DNA of 64,000 nt from Spirochaeta africana DSM 8902 (GTDB taxonomy: Bacteria > Spirochaetota > Spirochaetia > DSM-27196 > DSM-8902). The stretch spans positions 3,086,501-3,150,500 of the forward strand of contig NC_017098.1 of NCBI RefSeq assembly GCF_000242595.2, written 5' to 3'. The first letter of the stretch is position 1, and each line of letters begins with the position of its first letter. Made by a program: the position numbers and the translations under genes. The notes beneath the pieces were generated by a model. It searched no databases and was not told where the DNA came from. It saw only the letters and a list, made by a program, of their open reading frames with translations. This document shows, piece by piece, positions 15,379 through 24,312 of this stretch.

Positions 15379-18206
15379 CAGTGCATCGCTCCCCAGCTGT
15401 CGCCATTCTCCACACTAACCTGCAGGGGCACACTCAGTTCCATAACACCGGTCATCTCCTGCTCCAGTAGCCCGCGCAGCCTGTCGACCTCCTGCTCGGG
15501 GCATTCCAGAATCAGCTCGTCATGTACCTGCAGTAACAAACGACTCTGCATACCCTGCGCTCGCAGCTGCTCTGCCACCCGCAGCATTGCGAGCTTCATG
15601 ATATCTGCGGCAGTCCCCTGAATCGGGGTGTTAACCGCGATTCGTTCTGCTCCGCTTTTTTCGTTCTTGTTGCGGCTGTGAATAGCCGGAATGCTGCGCT
15701 CACGCCCCAACAGGGTGGTGCTGCGCCCGGTCTGCTCCGCGCGCTGCACCGTCTCGGCCACGAACTGCTGGATACCAGGATAGGTTGCAAAATAGGCCTC
15801 GATAAAGCGATCAGCCTCGGCTCGCGGGATCCCCAGCTCCCGACTCAACCGGAAAGCTGACATACCGTACATCACCCCGAAATTGATCGTCTTGGCAATC
15901 CGTCGTTGTTCGGCAGAAACCCTGTCCGGTGCGGTCTGGAAGATCAGGGCCCCGGTAGACCGGTGCACATCCTCGCCCTCGCGAAAGGCGCGCTGCAGAC
16001 CAGGATCCGCGCTGAGATGAGCCAGCACCACGAGCTCTATCTGGGCGTAATCGGCACTTACAAATACCCAGCCGCTGCGTGGGCGGAAGGCAGCACGAAT
16101 CTTTCGCCCCTCGTCATCCCGGATCGGAATGTTTTGCAGGTTCGGGTCCTTGCTGGACAGCCTGCCGGTCGCGGTACCGGTTTGCTGGTAATGGGTATGA
16201 ATCCGCCCGGTTGCAGGATTAACCAGCTTTGGCAGGGCATCCACATAGGTGGACTTGAGTTTTGCCAGGCGTCGGTACTGCAGTATCAGATCCGGCACCG
16301 GGTCCTCCTTGGCCAGTTCCTGCAGAACCGATACATCGGTCGAGTATCCTGACTTGGTCTTTTTCCTGGGTTGCAACCCTCGTTCGGTAAACAACACGGT
16401 CTGCAGCTGCTGTGTACTGTTGATGTTGAACTGATATCCCACAATTTCGTAAATCTCATCGGTGATTCGCTGCAGGCGCCCCTCCAGCTCCTGACTGAGC
16501 TGCGCAAGGTAGCCAGTATCAACCTGGATACCGGTCATTTCCATCTCTGCCAGCACCTGAATCAGCGGCAGTTCAATATCATAGTAGATCCTCTCCAGCT
16601 TGCGGCTGCGCAGCTGGGGCTCCAGCTGGTGATACAGACGGAGGGTGATATCGGCATCCTCGGCAGCGTAACCAGCAGCGGTCTCCAGCTCCACCTGGGC
16701 AAAGCTGCCGCCCTTGGGGACGATATCGCCGTATTTTGTGGTACGATAGCCTAGCAGGCGCTCGGCCAATGCATCCATCCCGAAACTGCCAGCTGCGGCA
16801 TCCAGCACCCAGGCAGCCAGCATGGTATCAAACCCGACCCGGGAAAGCGGCACCCCGTGATTCTGCAGCACCTTGATGTCGTACTTTGCATTCTGCAGCA
16901 CCAGCACCACCCCGGTATCCCCGGTCAGGCTGGCCAGCAGCTGCAGGGCCTCTTGCTGCGGCAGCACCTCTCCGTTCGGCCCCGACAGGGGACAGTAGCA
17001 GCCGCTGCCCGCCGCAAAGCTGAGCGAAAAGCCGACAAGACGCGCCGACATCTCATCAAGGGAGTCGGTCTCGGTATCTATTGCACACACCCCGGCCTTC
17101 CGGGCACGCTCGATCCACTCCTCCAGAGATGCCATATCGGTAACCAGGGTGTAGCTGCCGGGACTGTTATCCGGTGCGACATGCCCCTGCGGCGGTTCCC
17201 CGGACGGCCCGTGAACCTCCTCCAGAGGGAGCTCCCCCTGCAGGCCAGGTGCAGATGGCGCTGTCGCATCAGCCGCCCGATCCGACACAAGACCATCAGC
17301 GTGACTGGGGTGCGCCACAGCTCCGGTATCAGCGGTTTCGCTCCAGCCCATTTCGCGAGCCAGAGACTGAATATCCTCCCGCAGCAGAATCGGCACTGCC
17401 CGGGACAGGTTCAAGCGCTCGGTTCTGAGTTCCTCAAGCTCGAGGGGCAGCTGTACATCCTCGACCAGCCGGATCAAATCGCGGCTCAGATAGGCATTCT
17501 CCCGTCCATCGGCAAGCTTGGTCTGCTGGCTTTTGGAAGTAACCTGATCCAGGTGCTGGTAAATCCCGTCAAGGGTGGTGAAGCGCTCCAGCAAAGCGAC
17601 AGCAGTCTTGGCGCCGATCCCCTTTACCCCGGGTATGTTGTCGGAACTGTCACCAACAAGCGAGAGATAGTCCAGGATCTGCTCCGGATACACCCCCCAG
17701 GCATCAAACACCCCGGCACGATCCATCTCCTGCAGCCCGCTTTTATCCGGCTTCAGGATTCGCACCGACCCCTCCACCAGCTGCAGCAGGTCCTTGTCCC
17801 CGGACACCACGTAGCAGCTCATATCCCGCTGCCGTGCAACGGCGGCACAGGTAGCCATCACATCATCGGCTTCATAGCCCTCTACCCGTATCTGCGGCAC
17901 CCCCAGAGCCTCCAGCAGTTCTTCGATAATCGGTATTTGCGCCGTAAGGTCATCCGGGGTTTTGTCTCGCGTCTGCTTGTACGGAGGATACCGGTCGTGA
18001 CGGAAGGTTGGCCCGATCGAGTCCAGCGCAACTGCAAAGTACCCCGGTTCGTAGCGCTGGAACAGCTGCATGATGGTTCGGGCAAACCCGAATACCGCAG
18101 AGGTATTCTGTCCCCGGGAGTTACGCAGCGGATTTCTGATAAAGGCGAAATAGGATCGGTAGATAACACTGTACCCATCCAGGATAAAGAGACTGTCCTG
18201 ATTCAT
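15378..18206 (-). CDS. polA: DNA polymerase I
   Basis: A 942-residue protein with all three activities. The 5'-3' exonuclease/flap domain spans about 1-295 (LILDGYSVIYRSYFA, VEGYEADDVMAT, GDKDLLQLV). The proofreading domain (about 345-530) keeps its acidic residues (AIDTETDSLDE, FDTMLAAWVLD, YAAEDADI). The polymerase (about 540-942) has motif A SADYAQIELVVLAHLS, O-helix RRIAKTINFGVMYG and motif C LQVHDELILE. Between exonuclease and proofreading domains lies a non-conserved linker. ATG at 18206 is chosen because MNQDSLFILDGY matches the family start and a -10 element sits 7 bases upstream; the open frame runs 70 codons further into flgN. Confidence 0.95.
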   Translation of the reverse strand: MNQDSLFILDGYSVIYRSYFAFIRNPLRNSRGQNTSAVFGFARTIMQLFQRYEPGYFAVALDSIGPTFRHDRYPPYKQTRDKTPDDLTAQIPIIEELLEALGVPQIRVEGYEADDVMATCAAVARQRDMSCYVVSGDKDLLQLVEGSVRILKPDKSGLQEMDRAGVFDAWGVYPEQILDYLSLVGDSSDNIPGVKGIGAKTAVALLERFTTLDGIYQHLDQVTSKSQQTKLADGRENAYLSRDLIRLVEDVQLPLELEELRTERLNLSRAVPILLREDIQSLAREMGWSETADTGAVAHPSHADGLVSDRAADATAPSAPGLQGELPLEEVHGPSGEPPQGHVAPDNSPGSYTLVTDMASLEEWIERARKAGVCAIDTETDSLDEMSARLVGFSLSFAAGSGCYCPLSGPNGEVLPQQEALQLLASLTGDTGVVLVLQNAKYDIKVLQNHGVPLSRVGFDTMLAAWVLDAAAGSFGMDALAERLLGYRTTKYGDIVPKGGSFAQVELETAAGYAAEDADITLRLYHQLEPQLRSRKLERIYYDIELPLIQVLAEMEMTGIQVDTGYLAQLSQELEGRLQRITDEIYEIVGYQFNINSTQQLQTVLFTERGLQPRKKTKSGYSTDVSVLQELAKEDPVPDLILQYRRLAKLKSTYVDALPKLVNPATGRIHTHYQQTGTATGRLSSKDPNLQNIPIRDDEGRKIRAAFRPRSGWVFVSADYAQIELVVLAHLSADPGLQRAFREGEDVHRSTGALIFQTAPDRVSAEQRRIAKTINFGVMYGMSAFRLSRELGIPRAEADRFIEAYFATYPGIQQFVAETVQRAEQTGRSTTLLGRERSIPAIHSRNKNEKSGAERIAVNTPIQGTAADIMKLAMLRVAEQLRAQGMQSRLLLQVHDELILECPEQEVDRLRGLLEQEMTGVMELSVPLQVSVENGDSWGAMH

Positions 18207-18213
18207 GAACACA

Positions 18214-18242
18214 ATAATAGGGGTTTCAGCCCTGAATATCCA
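18214..18242 (-). promoter_or_regulatory. polA promoter, probably leaderless
   Basis: Minus strand: TGGATA (18242-18237), 17-base spacer, TATTAT (18219-18214), 7 bases, ATG at 18206. The -35 box lies inside the last codons of the flgN-like gene. No ribosome-binding site is present. Confidence 0.45.
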
Positions 18243-18687
18243 CCATGCTGCCGCCGCCGGCAGCGGCATACGGCGAGGTGTGCCGGTTTGGTATGCGCAG
18301 CTGGGCCACCTTGTGGCGCATCTGCTCGATCTGTCGCGATAACCGGGCCCGGTTATCGGCGTTATGGGCCGAAATGCGGCTGCGCATCTCGGTAAGGTTG
18401 GTCTGCATGGCTGCAATGTCGGCAGGAAAGGCTGTGCCGCCGTTCAGCTGCTGGTACATCTGCTCCAGCGGGGCAATGGTTTTCTGGGTCTGCACGATCT
18501 GCTCCAGCACCGAGGTCTCCAGCTCCACCTGCTGCTCCAGAGCATCCAGATTATCCTGTGCGATAGCGGACTGCTGGGTATCCAGAACATGCAGATAATC
18601 CTGAAAGCGCTCCCGCTGGCGCTCCAGCATACGGCGAAGCTTGCGCAATACCGCCTCCCGCTGAGTGATCTCGTGTTCCGAATACAT
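18226..18687 (-). CDS. flgN: FlgN-like flagellar export chaperone
   Basis: A 153-residue, mostly helical protein of the FlgN type: two long amphipathic helices (about 5-75 and 95-130) and a C-terminal segment that in the family binds hook-filament junction proteins. Identification rests on helical pattern, size and adjacency to fliS; primary-sequence motifs of FlgN are weak. Start ATG at 18687 is preferred over GTG at 18693 because AAGGAG lies 5 bases before it. It sits 9 bp after fliS. Confidence 0.65.
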   Translation of the reverse strand: MYSEHEITQREAVLRKLRRMLERQRERFQDYLHVLDTQQSAIAQDNLDALEQQVELETSVLEQIVQTQKTIAPLEQMYQQLNGGTAFPADIAAMQTNLTEMRSRISAHNADNRARLSRQIEQMRHKVAQLRIPNRHTSPYAAAGGGSMVDIQG

Positions 18688-18696
18688 AGGCACTCC

Positions 18697-19122
18697 TTAA
18701 CCGGCTACATTGATACCACCACTGGGGGCGGCCCCATCCTGTGAACGCCCGGCAATCTCCGACCACGCCTCACGCAGGGTGTGCAGCTGCCGTCGTACCG
18801 GACGCAGCAGCTTGACATCCTTGTTGATGTTTGCCTCCAGAATCTGCCGGCCGAAGTATGAATACAGACTGAACAGATTCTGTGCGATTTCACCGCCCTG
18901 CTCGAAGTCCACCGACACCATCAGCTCGGTGATGCAGTCCTTGGCCTTGGTCAGCGCCTCGTTAACGGTGTCGTACCGCAGCGAATCACCTTCCAGCAGT
19001 TCCATTGCGGCATCGATCTGGCGGATTGCCTCATCGTACAGCATCACAATCAACTGCCCGCGACTGGCGGTGCGTACCCTGGTTTCCTTGTACGCGTTGA
19101 GTGCATTACGGGAATACCCCAT
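18697..19122 (-). CDS. fliS: Flagellin export chaperone FliS
   Basis: A 141-residue protein with the FliS pattern: NALNAYKETRVRTASRGQLIVMLYDEAIRQI at the N terminus, an acidic helical middle and LFSLYSYFGRQILEANI before the last helix. FliS binds the C-terminal region of flagellin and prevents early polymerisation. Start at 19122 is supported by GGAGG upstream. It lies between the deacetylase-like gene (22 bp) and flgN. The C-terminal tail (residues about 125-141) is Gly/Ala rich and not part of the fold. Confidence 0.9.
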   Translation of the reverse strand: MGYSRNALNAYKETRVRTASRGQLIVMLYDEAIRQIDAAMELLEGDSLRYDTVNEALTKAKDCITELMVSVDFEQGGEIAQNLFSLYSYFGRQILEANINKDVKLLRPVRRQLHTLREAWSEIAGRSQDGAAPSGGINVAG

Positions 19123-19144
19123 ATTCAGCCTCCCATTCCTTCTG

Positions 19145-21523
19145 TCATTGCACCCGGTCCCGTAACGTCGAGACCGGTACGAAACTATATCCTCGTTCAA
19201 TCAAGGCGTTCACCAGCACATCGAGATACTGGAAGAGATAGTCATCCCTTCCGCCATCAAGCTGATCCTCGCCCGGAACCCCCACCTGCATGGCGATAAT
19301 AGAGCCGGGCTGCTTCTGGTCGATAATTCGCTCAACCAGTTCCGGACTCCGGCGATACAGGCCGGAACCCCCATCTTGCGTCCGTTTCGGCACCCAGTCA
19401 AGTGCATCCACATCTCGCCCGATGTATGCGTACCCCAGTTCCTCGGCAGCATCAAGAATGCCGGAACTGACATAATAATACGGCGCATGCCAGATAAGCG
19501 ATAGCTCCCGTCCGGAAGCCGCAAAGAAATCGTCCTCATTTCTGGCCAGCCCGTGCTGGATAAAGTCCGGTGTCATGCGAAAGCGGGTATCGGTCATATC
19601 AAAATGGGCATGGAACATGTTTCCCACTTCATGACCGGACTCGGCAATCTCACGGGCTGCTGCCGGATTGCGTTCGATAAACTCGCCATTCACAAAGAAC
19701 GTAGCACGAATTCCGTAATCCCGCAGTACCTGCAGAATTGTGGCCAGTCCCTCTACACCATCGGCTGCGTTGAAGACCAGCGCAACCTCCCGACGCCGGA
19801 TTCGCGATCCGTGCGAGAACACCCGGAAATCGATCTCGTCATCATATTCAGGAAAGGGTTCGTAGCGTCGTGGCGGAAGATCGAACAGCCGCCGGGTGGC
19901 TACACCGCGATCCTCCCGCAGCATTACCAGGTTGCGGTACGGGGTGCCCTCGGGTTGGCTTTCCAGAAACACCCGGAAATGCTGATTTACCTGCTGGGGA
20001 GGCTGCAGTTCTTCAGATGTCGGTTCAATCCAGCGCTGTTCGTCTGTCAGCCATTCACGTACCGTTCCCCCGGCAGACACCACCGGGCGACCGCTTGTCG
20101 CGCCAAACCCGATAGTCCGAGGTGCCGCGAAGCCTGCCCACCGGGCCTGACCGGCCGCGGTATCGAACACCTCGTAGCGTTCAGGACCTGCCAGGGCAAT
20201 GCGGGTATCATCCAGCCACAGTGCATGCAACACCTTCGGGTGCGCATGTGCATCCAGCAGCTCCCAGTCGCGATACCGGCGAATCTCGATACCATCTACG
20301 GTTCGCAGCAGGATACGTGAATGGCGACTGTCCAGAGCCAGCCCAAGCACGCCTTCCTGTGGCACACGCTCGAACTGAAAACTGCGGGTATCCCCGGCCA
20401 GATCCAGTCTGAACAGTTCATGATGCGGCTCTCCGTTACGCAGCGAGGTAGTTATCAGGGTTACCAGATCATCACGTGACCAGGCGATATCAGCGACACG
20501 GGCATTGCGCGGCAGATACAGATACGGCAACGAAGACACCTCGCCAGTGGAGGTGTAGTCATCCCCCTGCAGATACAGCAGAAAGACAGTGCGCTCTGAT
20601 TTGGTAAACAACATCGTGCTGCCGTCGGGGGCGATAGTGAAGCGATCAAAATTGCCGTCGAAAACAAAGGGCAGCTTGCCCACCATCGTACCGATCCGGA
20701 TAATATCCTGATACAGGGTACGGGCAAATAACTCGTTGGGACGGATACGATACACCAGCGAGCCGCGAATATAGTACAGACTGCCGGAGTGTCCCCATTG
20801 CACACTCTGGATCTGACCGGGCCCCAGTTGCCGCATATGCGCCTCGGAAACACGTCCGCGGCGATGCTGCTGCAGTGAGAAGTAGTACAACTGTCCCCCG
20901 GCACTGTACACCAGATTGGCACCATCCGGCGCCCAGCTCACCGGAACCCTGTCCAGACGCAGCGGTGTATACTCGGCCAGTACGGTTTCCTGCTCGGAGT
21001 GCACATCGTACAGCACCAGATCCCCGTACGCCGGGGATGATTTTCGGAAAAAGACCAGAAACTGGCCATCGGGAGATACACTGAGTGGCGGGAGCTTGCC
21101 GGTTCTGATTGCATCACCCCGGGTGAAGGCAGGATAATGCGCCGCCGGCTCTACGACCCCGCTATCGGTATCCAGGTGAAACAGCCCGAACCGGTTGTGG
21201 ACCCGCAGCTGTTGACTGCCGGGTATCCGGGACACCCGCTCGGGAAAGATCGTCAGCTGGGCAAGCGATCGATCCTCCATATCTGCCAGGAATGCAGTGC
21301 GATAGGCACCGAAACCGGGAGCCTGCAGCCCTGCCTCGAACAGCAGCTCATTCCCGGTGGACACCCGTACAGAGGAAAAAACAGTCTCGGCCGAAACCGG
21401 AAGGACTACTGCCCCCATCACTGCAAACCACAGTGTGACCAGCGTCCATGGCTGCAGTATCAGGCGATGCCGCGACAGACGCAGCGAACCTCGATTTCTT
21501 GTAACAGCATTCGGTATACCCAT
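19145..21523 (-). CDS. Beta-propeller protein with degenerate NodB-type deacetylase domain
   Basis: A 792-residue exported protein. A hydrophobic signal segment (about 24-45) precedes a long region (about 50-520) with TolB/WD40-like repeats (LSVSPDGQFLVFFRKS, VSWAPDGANLVYSAGGQLYYF, FTIAPDGSTMLFTKSE). The last 230 residues resemble a NodB polysaccharide deacetylase (YGIRATFFVNGEFIERNPAAAREIAESGHEVGN). Key residues are altered: the usual TFDDG reads VFNAADG, the first His of the metal pair reads Met (GNMFHAHFDM), and the late LMH motif reads AMQV. Catalysis is therefore doubtful. Gene lies 34 bp after the zinc-ribbon gene and before fliS. Confidence 0.72.
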   Translation of the reverse strand: MGIPNAVTRNRGSLRLSRHRLILQPWTLVTLWFAVMGAVVLPVSAETVFSSVRVSTGNELLFEAGLQAPGFGAYRTAFLADMEDRSLAQLTIFPERVSRIPGSQQLRVHNRFGLFHLDTDSGVVEPAAHYPAFTRGDAIRTGKLPPLSVSPDGQFLVFFRKSSPAYGDLVLYDVHSEQETVLAEYTPLRLDRVPVSWAPDGANLVYSAGGQLYYFSLQQHRRGRVSEAHMRQLGPGQIQSVQWGHSGSLYYIRGSLVYRIRPNELFARTLYQDIIRIGTMVGKLPFVFDGNFDRFTIAPDGSTMLFTKSERTVFLLYLQGDDYTSTGEVSSLPYLYLPRNARVADIAWSRDDLVTLITTSLRNGEPHHELFRLDLAGDTRSFQFERVPQEGVLGLALDSRHSRILLRTVDGIEIRRYRDWELLDAHAHPKVLHALWLDDTRIALAGPERYEVFDTAAGQARWAGFAAPRTIGFGATSGRPVVSAGGTVREWLTDEQRWIEPTSEELQPPQQVNQHFRVFLESQPEGTPYRNLVMLREDRGVATRRLFDLPPRRYEPFPEYDDEIDFRVFSHGSRIRRREVALVFNAADGVEGLATILQVLRDYGIRATFFVNGEFIERNPAAAREIAESGHEVGNMFHAHFDMTDTRFRMTPDFIQHGLARNEDDFFAASGRELSLIWHAPYYYVSSGILDAAEELGYAYIGRDVDALDWVPKRTQDGGSGLYRRSPELVERIIDQKQPGSIIAMQVGVPGEDQLDGGRDDYLFQYLDVLVNALIERGYSFVPVSTLRDRVQ

Positions 21524-21557
21524 CTCACCTACCTATCGGCTGTTCTGTTGATTGGCT

Positions 21558-21821
21558 TTACGGCTTGCAGGATATTTGCTTGTCAATTCCGGCCCCCTGC
21601 AGCAGCCCGGTCAGCTCGTTCTCCAGATCACAGAGCTGCTGCAGGAGTTGATCCAGGCGCAGCAGACCGGCATGGGTTTCCAACCGCTTCAATGGAGCGT
21701 CGAACACCTCGTGATAACTGGATTGTCCGATCGCTGCCGGACAGTACCCGCAAAAGCTGCACACGTCACCCGGCAGATCGATTATTTCACCGCAGCACGC
21801 ACAGAAATTGACGCTTGCCAT
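21558..21821 (-). CDS. Small zinc-ribbon protein, unknown function
   Basis: An 87-residue protein with two Cys pairs near its start (FCACCGEIIDLPGDVCSFCGYC), a typical zinc ribbon, followed by about 60 residues of amphipathic helix with a heptad-like pattern (LLRLDQLLQQLCDLENELTGLL). The start at 21821 is chosen because a -10 element ends 6 bases before it; the open frame continues upstream across the promoter. It is the first gene of the minus-strand run leading to the deacetylase-like gene and fliS. The family is not recognised; zinc binding and coiled-coil oligomerisation are inferred. Confidence 0.65.
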   Translation of the reverse strand: MASVNFCACCGEIIDLPGDVCSFCGYCPAAIGQSSYHEVFDAPLKRLETHAGLLRLDQLLQQLCDLENELTGLLQGAGIDKQISCKP

Positions 21822-21823
21822 AT

Positions 21824-21856
21824 ATCTATAATAGATTCGCACCAGGCAAACTGCAA
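21824..21856. promoter_or_regulatory. Divergent promoter region with a palindrome over both -10 elements
   Basis: A perfect 13-bp palindrome ATCTATAATAGAT (21824-21836) contains TATTAT on the minus strand (21833-21828) and TATAAT on the plus strand (21827-21832). The minus -35 is TTGCAG (21856-21851) with a 17-base spacer, leading to ATG at 21821 six bases after the -10. The plus-strand -10 would serve the dehydrogenase at 21891; its -35 is poor (GAAATT, 21804-21809). Confidence 0.45.
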
Positions 21857-21890
21857 GTCGTATCTGCTGACACCAGGCAAGGAGTACTAC

Positions 21891-22853
21891 ATGAAACCGC
21901 AGGCTGTTTTTCTGGATGCTGCAACCCTCGGAGAAGACATATCGCTGCAGCCACTGCATCGGGCAGCCGAGATTACTATCCACCAGACTACCCCCGAGGC
22001 AGAGGTTCTGGAACGCTGCCGCGGGGCCTCGGTGGTGGTCACCAACAAGATTCGCTTCGATCGTCACCGGCTGCAGAGCCTCAGCCAGACACTGCGGCTG
22101 ATCTGCCTGACCGCAACCGGCTATGACAACATCGACATCACGGCCGCCAGGGAGTTCGGTATCACCGTCTGTAATGTCCGCGACTACTCAACCGACAGTG
22201 TCGCCCAGCACACCCTGGCAATCACCCTGTCCCTGCTGCAGCATATCACCTATTACGCGGAGTTTACCGCCAGCGGCAGCTACTCCGCCGCACCGGCCTT
22301 TACCCATTTTGGCAGGCCCTGGTTCGAGCTGGCCAACAAAACCTGGGGGATAATCGGGATGGGGGCAATCGGTCGGAAAACGGCCGCCATAGCCGCCGCC
22401 CTTGGCTGTCGGGTGCTTTACTACTCCAGCTCGGGACAGGATCGCGAGCCTCGTTTTGAACGGGTCGAGTTGGCTGAGCTGCTGCAGCGCAGCCAGGTAG
22501 TCTCGATTCATGCCCCGCGCACCGAGCGAACCAGTGGGCTGATTGCCGCTGCCGAGCTTGCACAGATGCAGTCGGACGCGATCCTGGTGAATGTGGGACG
22601 TGGCGGCATCGTGGATGAGGCTGCACTTGCGACAGCACTGCAGGCCGGAGAAATTCGCGGTGCGGCCCTCGATGTATTTGTGGATGAGCCACTCCTGCCG
22701 GACTCACCTCTGCTCGGCATCGATCGTTCCAGACTGCTTCTGACCCCGCATGTCGCCTGGGGCAGCATCGAGGCTCGCAGCCGGGTAGTAGCCGGGGTAG
22801 CCGACAACATCCTGGCCTTCCAGCGCGGCACACCGGAGAATACTGTAGGCTGA
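21891..22853 (+). CDS. D-2-hydroxyacid dehydrogenase (glycerate/hydroxypyruvate type)
   Basis: A 320-residue NAD-dependent dehydrogenase. TATGYDNIDI near 80 is the substrate loop, GIIGMGAIGRKTAAIAA near 147 the dinucleotide fold, VNVGRGGIVDEAAL carries the catalytic Arg, DVFVDEPL the Glu and LTPHVAWGS the His. It lacks an ACT domain, unlike the serA-like gene at 5418. Closest activities are hydroxypyruvate or glyoxylate reductase. ATG follows AAGGAG at 7 bases. It stands alone, divergent from the zinc ribbon and convergent with phoH. Confidence 0.87.
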   Translation: MKPQAVFLDAATLGEDISLQPLHRAAEITIHQTTPEAEVLERCRGASVVVTNKIRFDRHRLQSLSQTLRLICLTATGYDNIDITAAREFGITVCNVRDYSTDSVAQHTLAITLSLLQHITYYAEFTASGSYSAAPAFTHFGRPWFELANKTWGIIGMGAIGRKTAAIAAALGCRVLYYSSSGQDREPRFERVELAELLQRSQVVSIHAPRTERTSGLIAAAELAQMQSDAILVNVGRGGIVDEAALATALQAGEIRGAALDVFVDEPLLPDSPLLGIDRSRLLLTPHVAWGSIEARSRVVAGVADNILAFQRGTPENTVG

Positions 22854-22914
22854 GCGTGGTGCAGCGCTGCTGTACCCTGGCCGGCGGCATAGCGCCACAG
22901 CAGTTCTACTGCCA

Positions 22915-22944
22915 GTACGTGCCGCCAGTTCAGGGCGGCGGTAC
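22915..22944. terminator. Hairpin between convergent genes, possible terminator
   Basis: GTAC-GT-GCCGCC, loop AGTTCAG, GGCGGC-G-GTAC. The stem is strong but has no T-tract on either strand. The same 95-bp gap also holds ACAGCAGTTCT (22897-22907), repeated at 22951-22961 inside the phoH end. Confidence 0.45.
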
Positions 22945-22948
22945 ATTG

Positions 22949-24253
22949 CTACAGCAGTTCTGCCGCCAGTTCTGCCAGCCGACTGCGCTCGCTCTTGGTA
23001 AGGGTGACATGACCGAACAGATCCTGCCCCTTGAAGGCCTCCACCATAAAGGTCAGCCCGTTTGAGCTTGAGTCCAGGTAGGGGCTGTCAATCTGATAGG
23101 GATCCCCTGTCAGCACAACCTTGGACCCCTCCCCGGCACGACTGACTATAGTCTTGACCTCATGCGGCGAAAGGTTCTGGGCTTCGTCGATTATAATAAA
23201 CTGTTCCGGCAGACTCCGCCCGCGAATATAGGACAGGGCCTCCAGTTCTATCACCTTGTTGTTGATCAGCTGATCCGGGGTTTTCACGTTGGGCTTCTTG
23301 TAGACACTCAGGATAAACTCAAGGTTGTCGAACAGGGGCTGCATCCAGTGTGACAGCTTCTCGTTCTTGGCCCCCGGCAGATACCCGATATCCTTGCCCA
23401 TCGGGATAACCGGTCGGCTCACCAGTACCCGCTGATAGGTTTTGTCCTCCATGACCATCTTGAGGCCGGCGGCGATTGCCAGCAGGGTCTTTCCGGTGCC
23501 TGCCTTGCCCACCAGCGAAACCAGCTGCACCGAATCATCCAGCAGCAGTTCGAGTGCCATGCGCTGTTCTTCGTTCAGCGGTCGTATCCCCCCGACCGAG
23601 GGCATCTTGTGATCCACATGTAGCAGGCATCCCTGATCAGCGCTGTAGCGCGCCAGGGTGATCTCCTCTGCATTGCCGGCATGCAGGGCGGTAAACTGAT
23701 TGGGAATCAGCCGATCCGGCCACTGCAGGGTACCCCACTCCTCCAGGTAGTCGATATTTTCCCGACTGGTGTTCACATGCATCCAGCCGCTGTACAGGGT
23801 ATCGATGTTAACCTTCTGCTTTTCGTAGTCCACCGCACGCAGCCCCAGGGCTGTCGCCTTGACCCTGGCATTGATATCCTTCGAGACAAAAAAGACCTCA
23901 CGGCCCTCCTGCTGCAGCTTGTAGGCAGCCAGGATAATCTTGTTGTCGTTTTTGTCGATCTGCAGGTCAACATTGATGTCATGGGCGTGGTCGAGTTCCA
24001 CCCGCAGAATGGAGCCGTTCTCCAGCTTGGCCCCCTCGCTCAGGCGACCGCCTTTTCCCACGCTCTCCAGAAACCGGATCGCATGCCGGGCGTTGCGGCC
24101 GCGTTCATCGCTAAAGCTCTTCAGTTTGTCGAGCTCCTCCAGCACCCACAGTGGCACGACAATCTCGCTGTCACGGAAGCTCAATACCGCATCCGGGCGA
24201 TGAATGAAAACATTGGTGTCGATAACGAAAGATTTTCCTGTTAGATCAGCCAT
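22949..24253 (-). CDS. phoH: PhoH-family ATPase with N-terminal PIN domain
   Basis: A 434-residue PhoH2-type protein. Residues about 5-140 are a PIN RNase domain with the acidic residues of VIDTNVFIHRPDAV and further Asp/Glu sites; about 230-430 is the PhoH ATPase with Walker A GKAGTGKTLLAIAAG, Walker B FIIIDEAQNLSPHEVKTI and VLTGDPYQIDSPY. PhoH2 proteins are reported as RNA helicase/RNases. ATG at 24253 is selected by a promoter whose -10 ends 6 bases upstream; there is no ribosome-binding site. It diverges from the XPB helicase with interlocking promoters. Confidence 0.92.
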   Translation of the reverse strand: MADLTGKSFVIDTNVFIHRPDAVLSFRDSEIVVPLWVLEELDKLKSFSDERGRNARHAIRFLESVGKGGRLSEGAKLENGSILRVELDHAHDINVDLQIDKNDNKIILAAYKLQQEGREVFFVSKDINARVKATALGLRAVDYEKQKVNIDTLYSGWMHVNTSRENIDYLEEWGTLQWPDRLIPNQFTALHAGNAEEITLARYSADQGCLLHVDHKMPSVGGIRPLNEEQRMALELLLDDSVQLVSLVGKAGTGKTLLAIAAGLKMVMEDKTYQRVLVSRPVIPMGKDIGYLPGAKNEKLSHWMQPLFDNLEFILSVYKKPNVKTPDQLINNKVIELEALSYIRGRSLPEQFIIIDEAQNLSPHEVKTIVSRAGEGSKVVLTGDPYQIDSPYLDSSSNGLTFMVEAFKGQDLFGHVTLTKSERSRLAELAAELL

Positions 24254-24259
24254 ACCCAA

Positions 24260-24305
24260 AGTATCGTATGGCTTGTTGCATCCTGCAAGCTCTTTCCGGT
24301 ATCCT
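24260..24305. promoter_or_regulatory. Interlocking divergent promoters of phoH and the XPB helicase
   Basis: Minus strand: TTGCAG (24288-24283), 17-base spacer, GATACT (24265-24260), 6 bases, ATG of phoH at 24253. Plus strand: TTGCAT (24276-24281), 18-base spacer, TATCCT (24300-24305), 7 bases, ATG of the helicase at 24313. The two promoters cross, so they cannot both hold polymerase at once. Confidence 0.5.
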
Positions 24306-24312
24306 CGCACAC

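Noticed and set aside
16857-18395. 512-codon open frame opposite polA
   Set aside because: PolA shows all family motifs on the other strand; the plus-strand product is low in structure and rich in Gln, His and Pro, typical of shadows here.
18207-18416. 70-codon N-terminal extension of DNA polymerase I
   Set aside because: It overlaps the flgN-like gene and the polA promoter, and family members begin at MNQDSLFILDGY.
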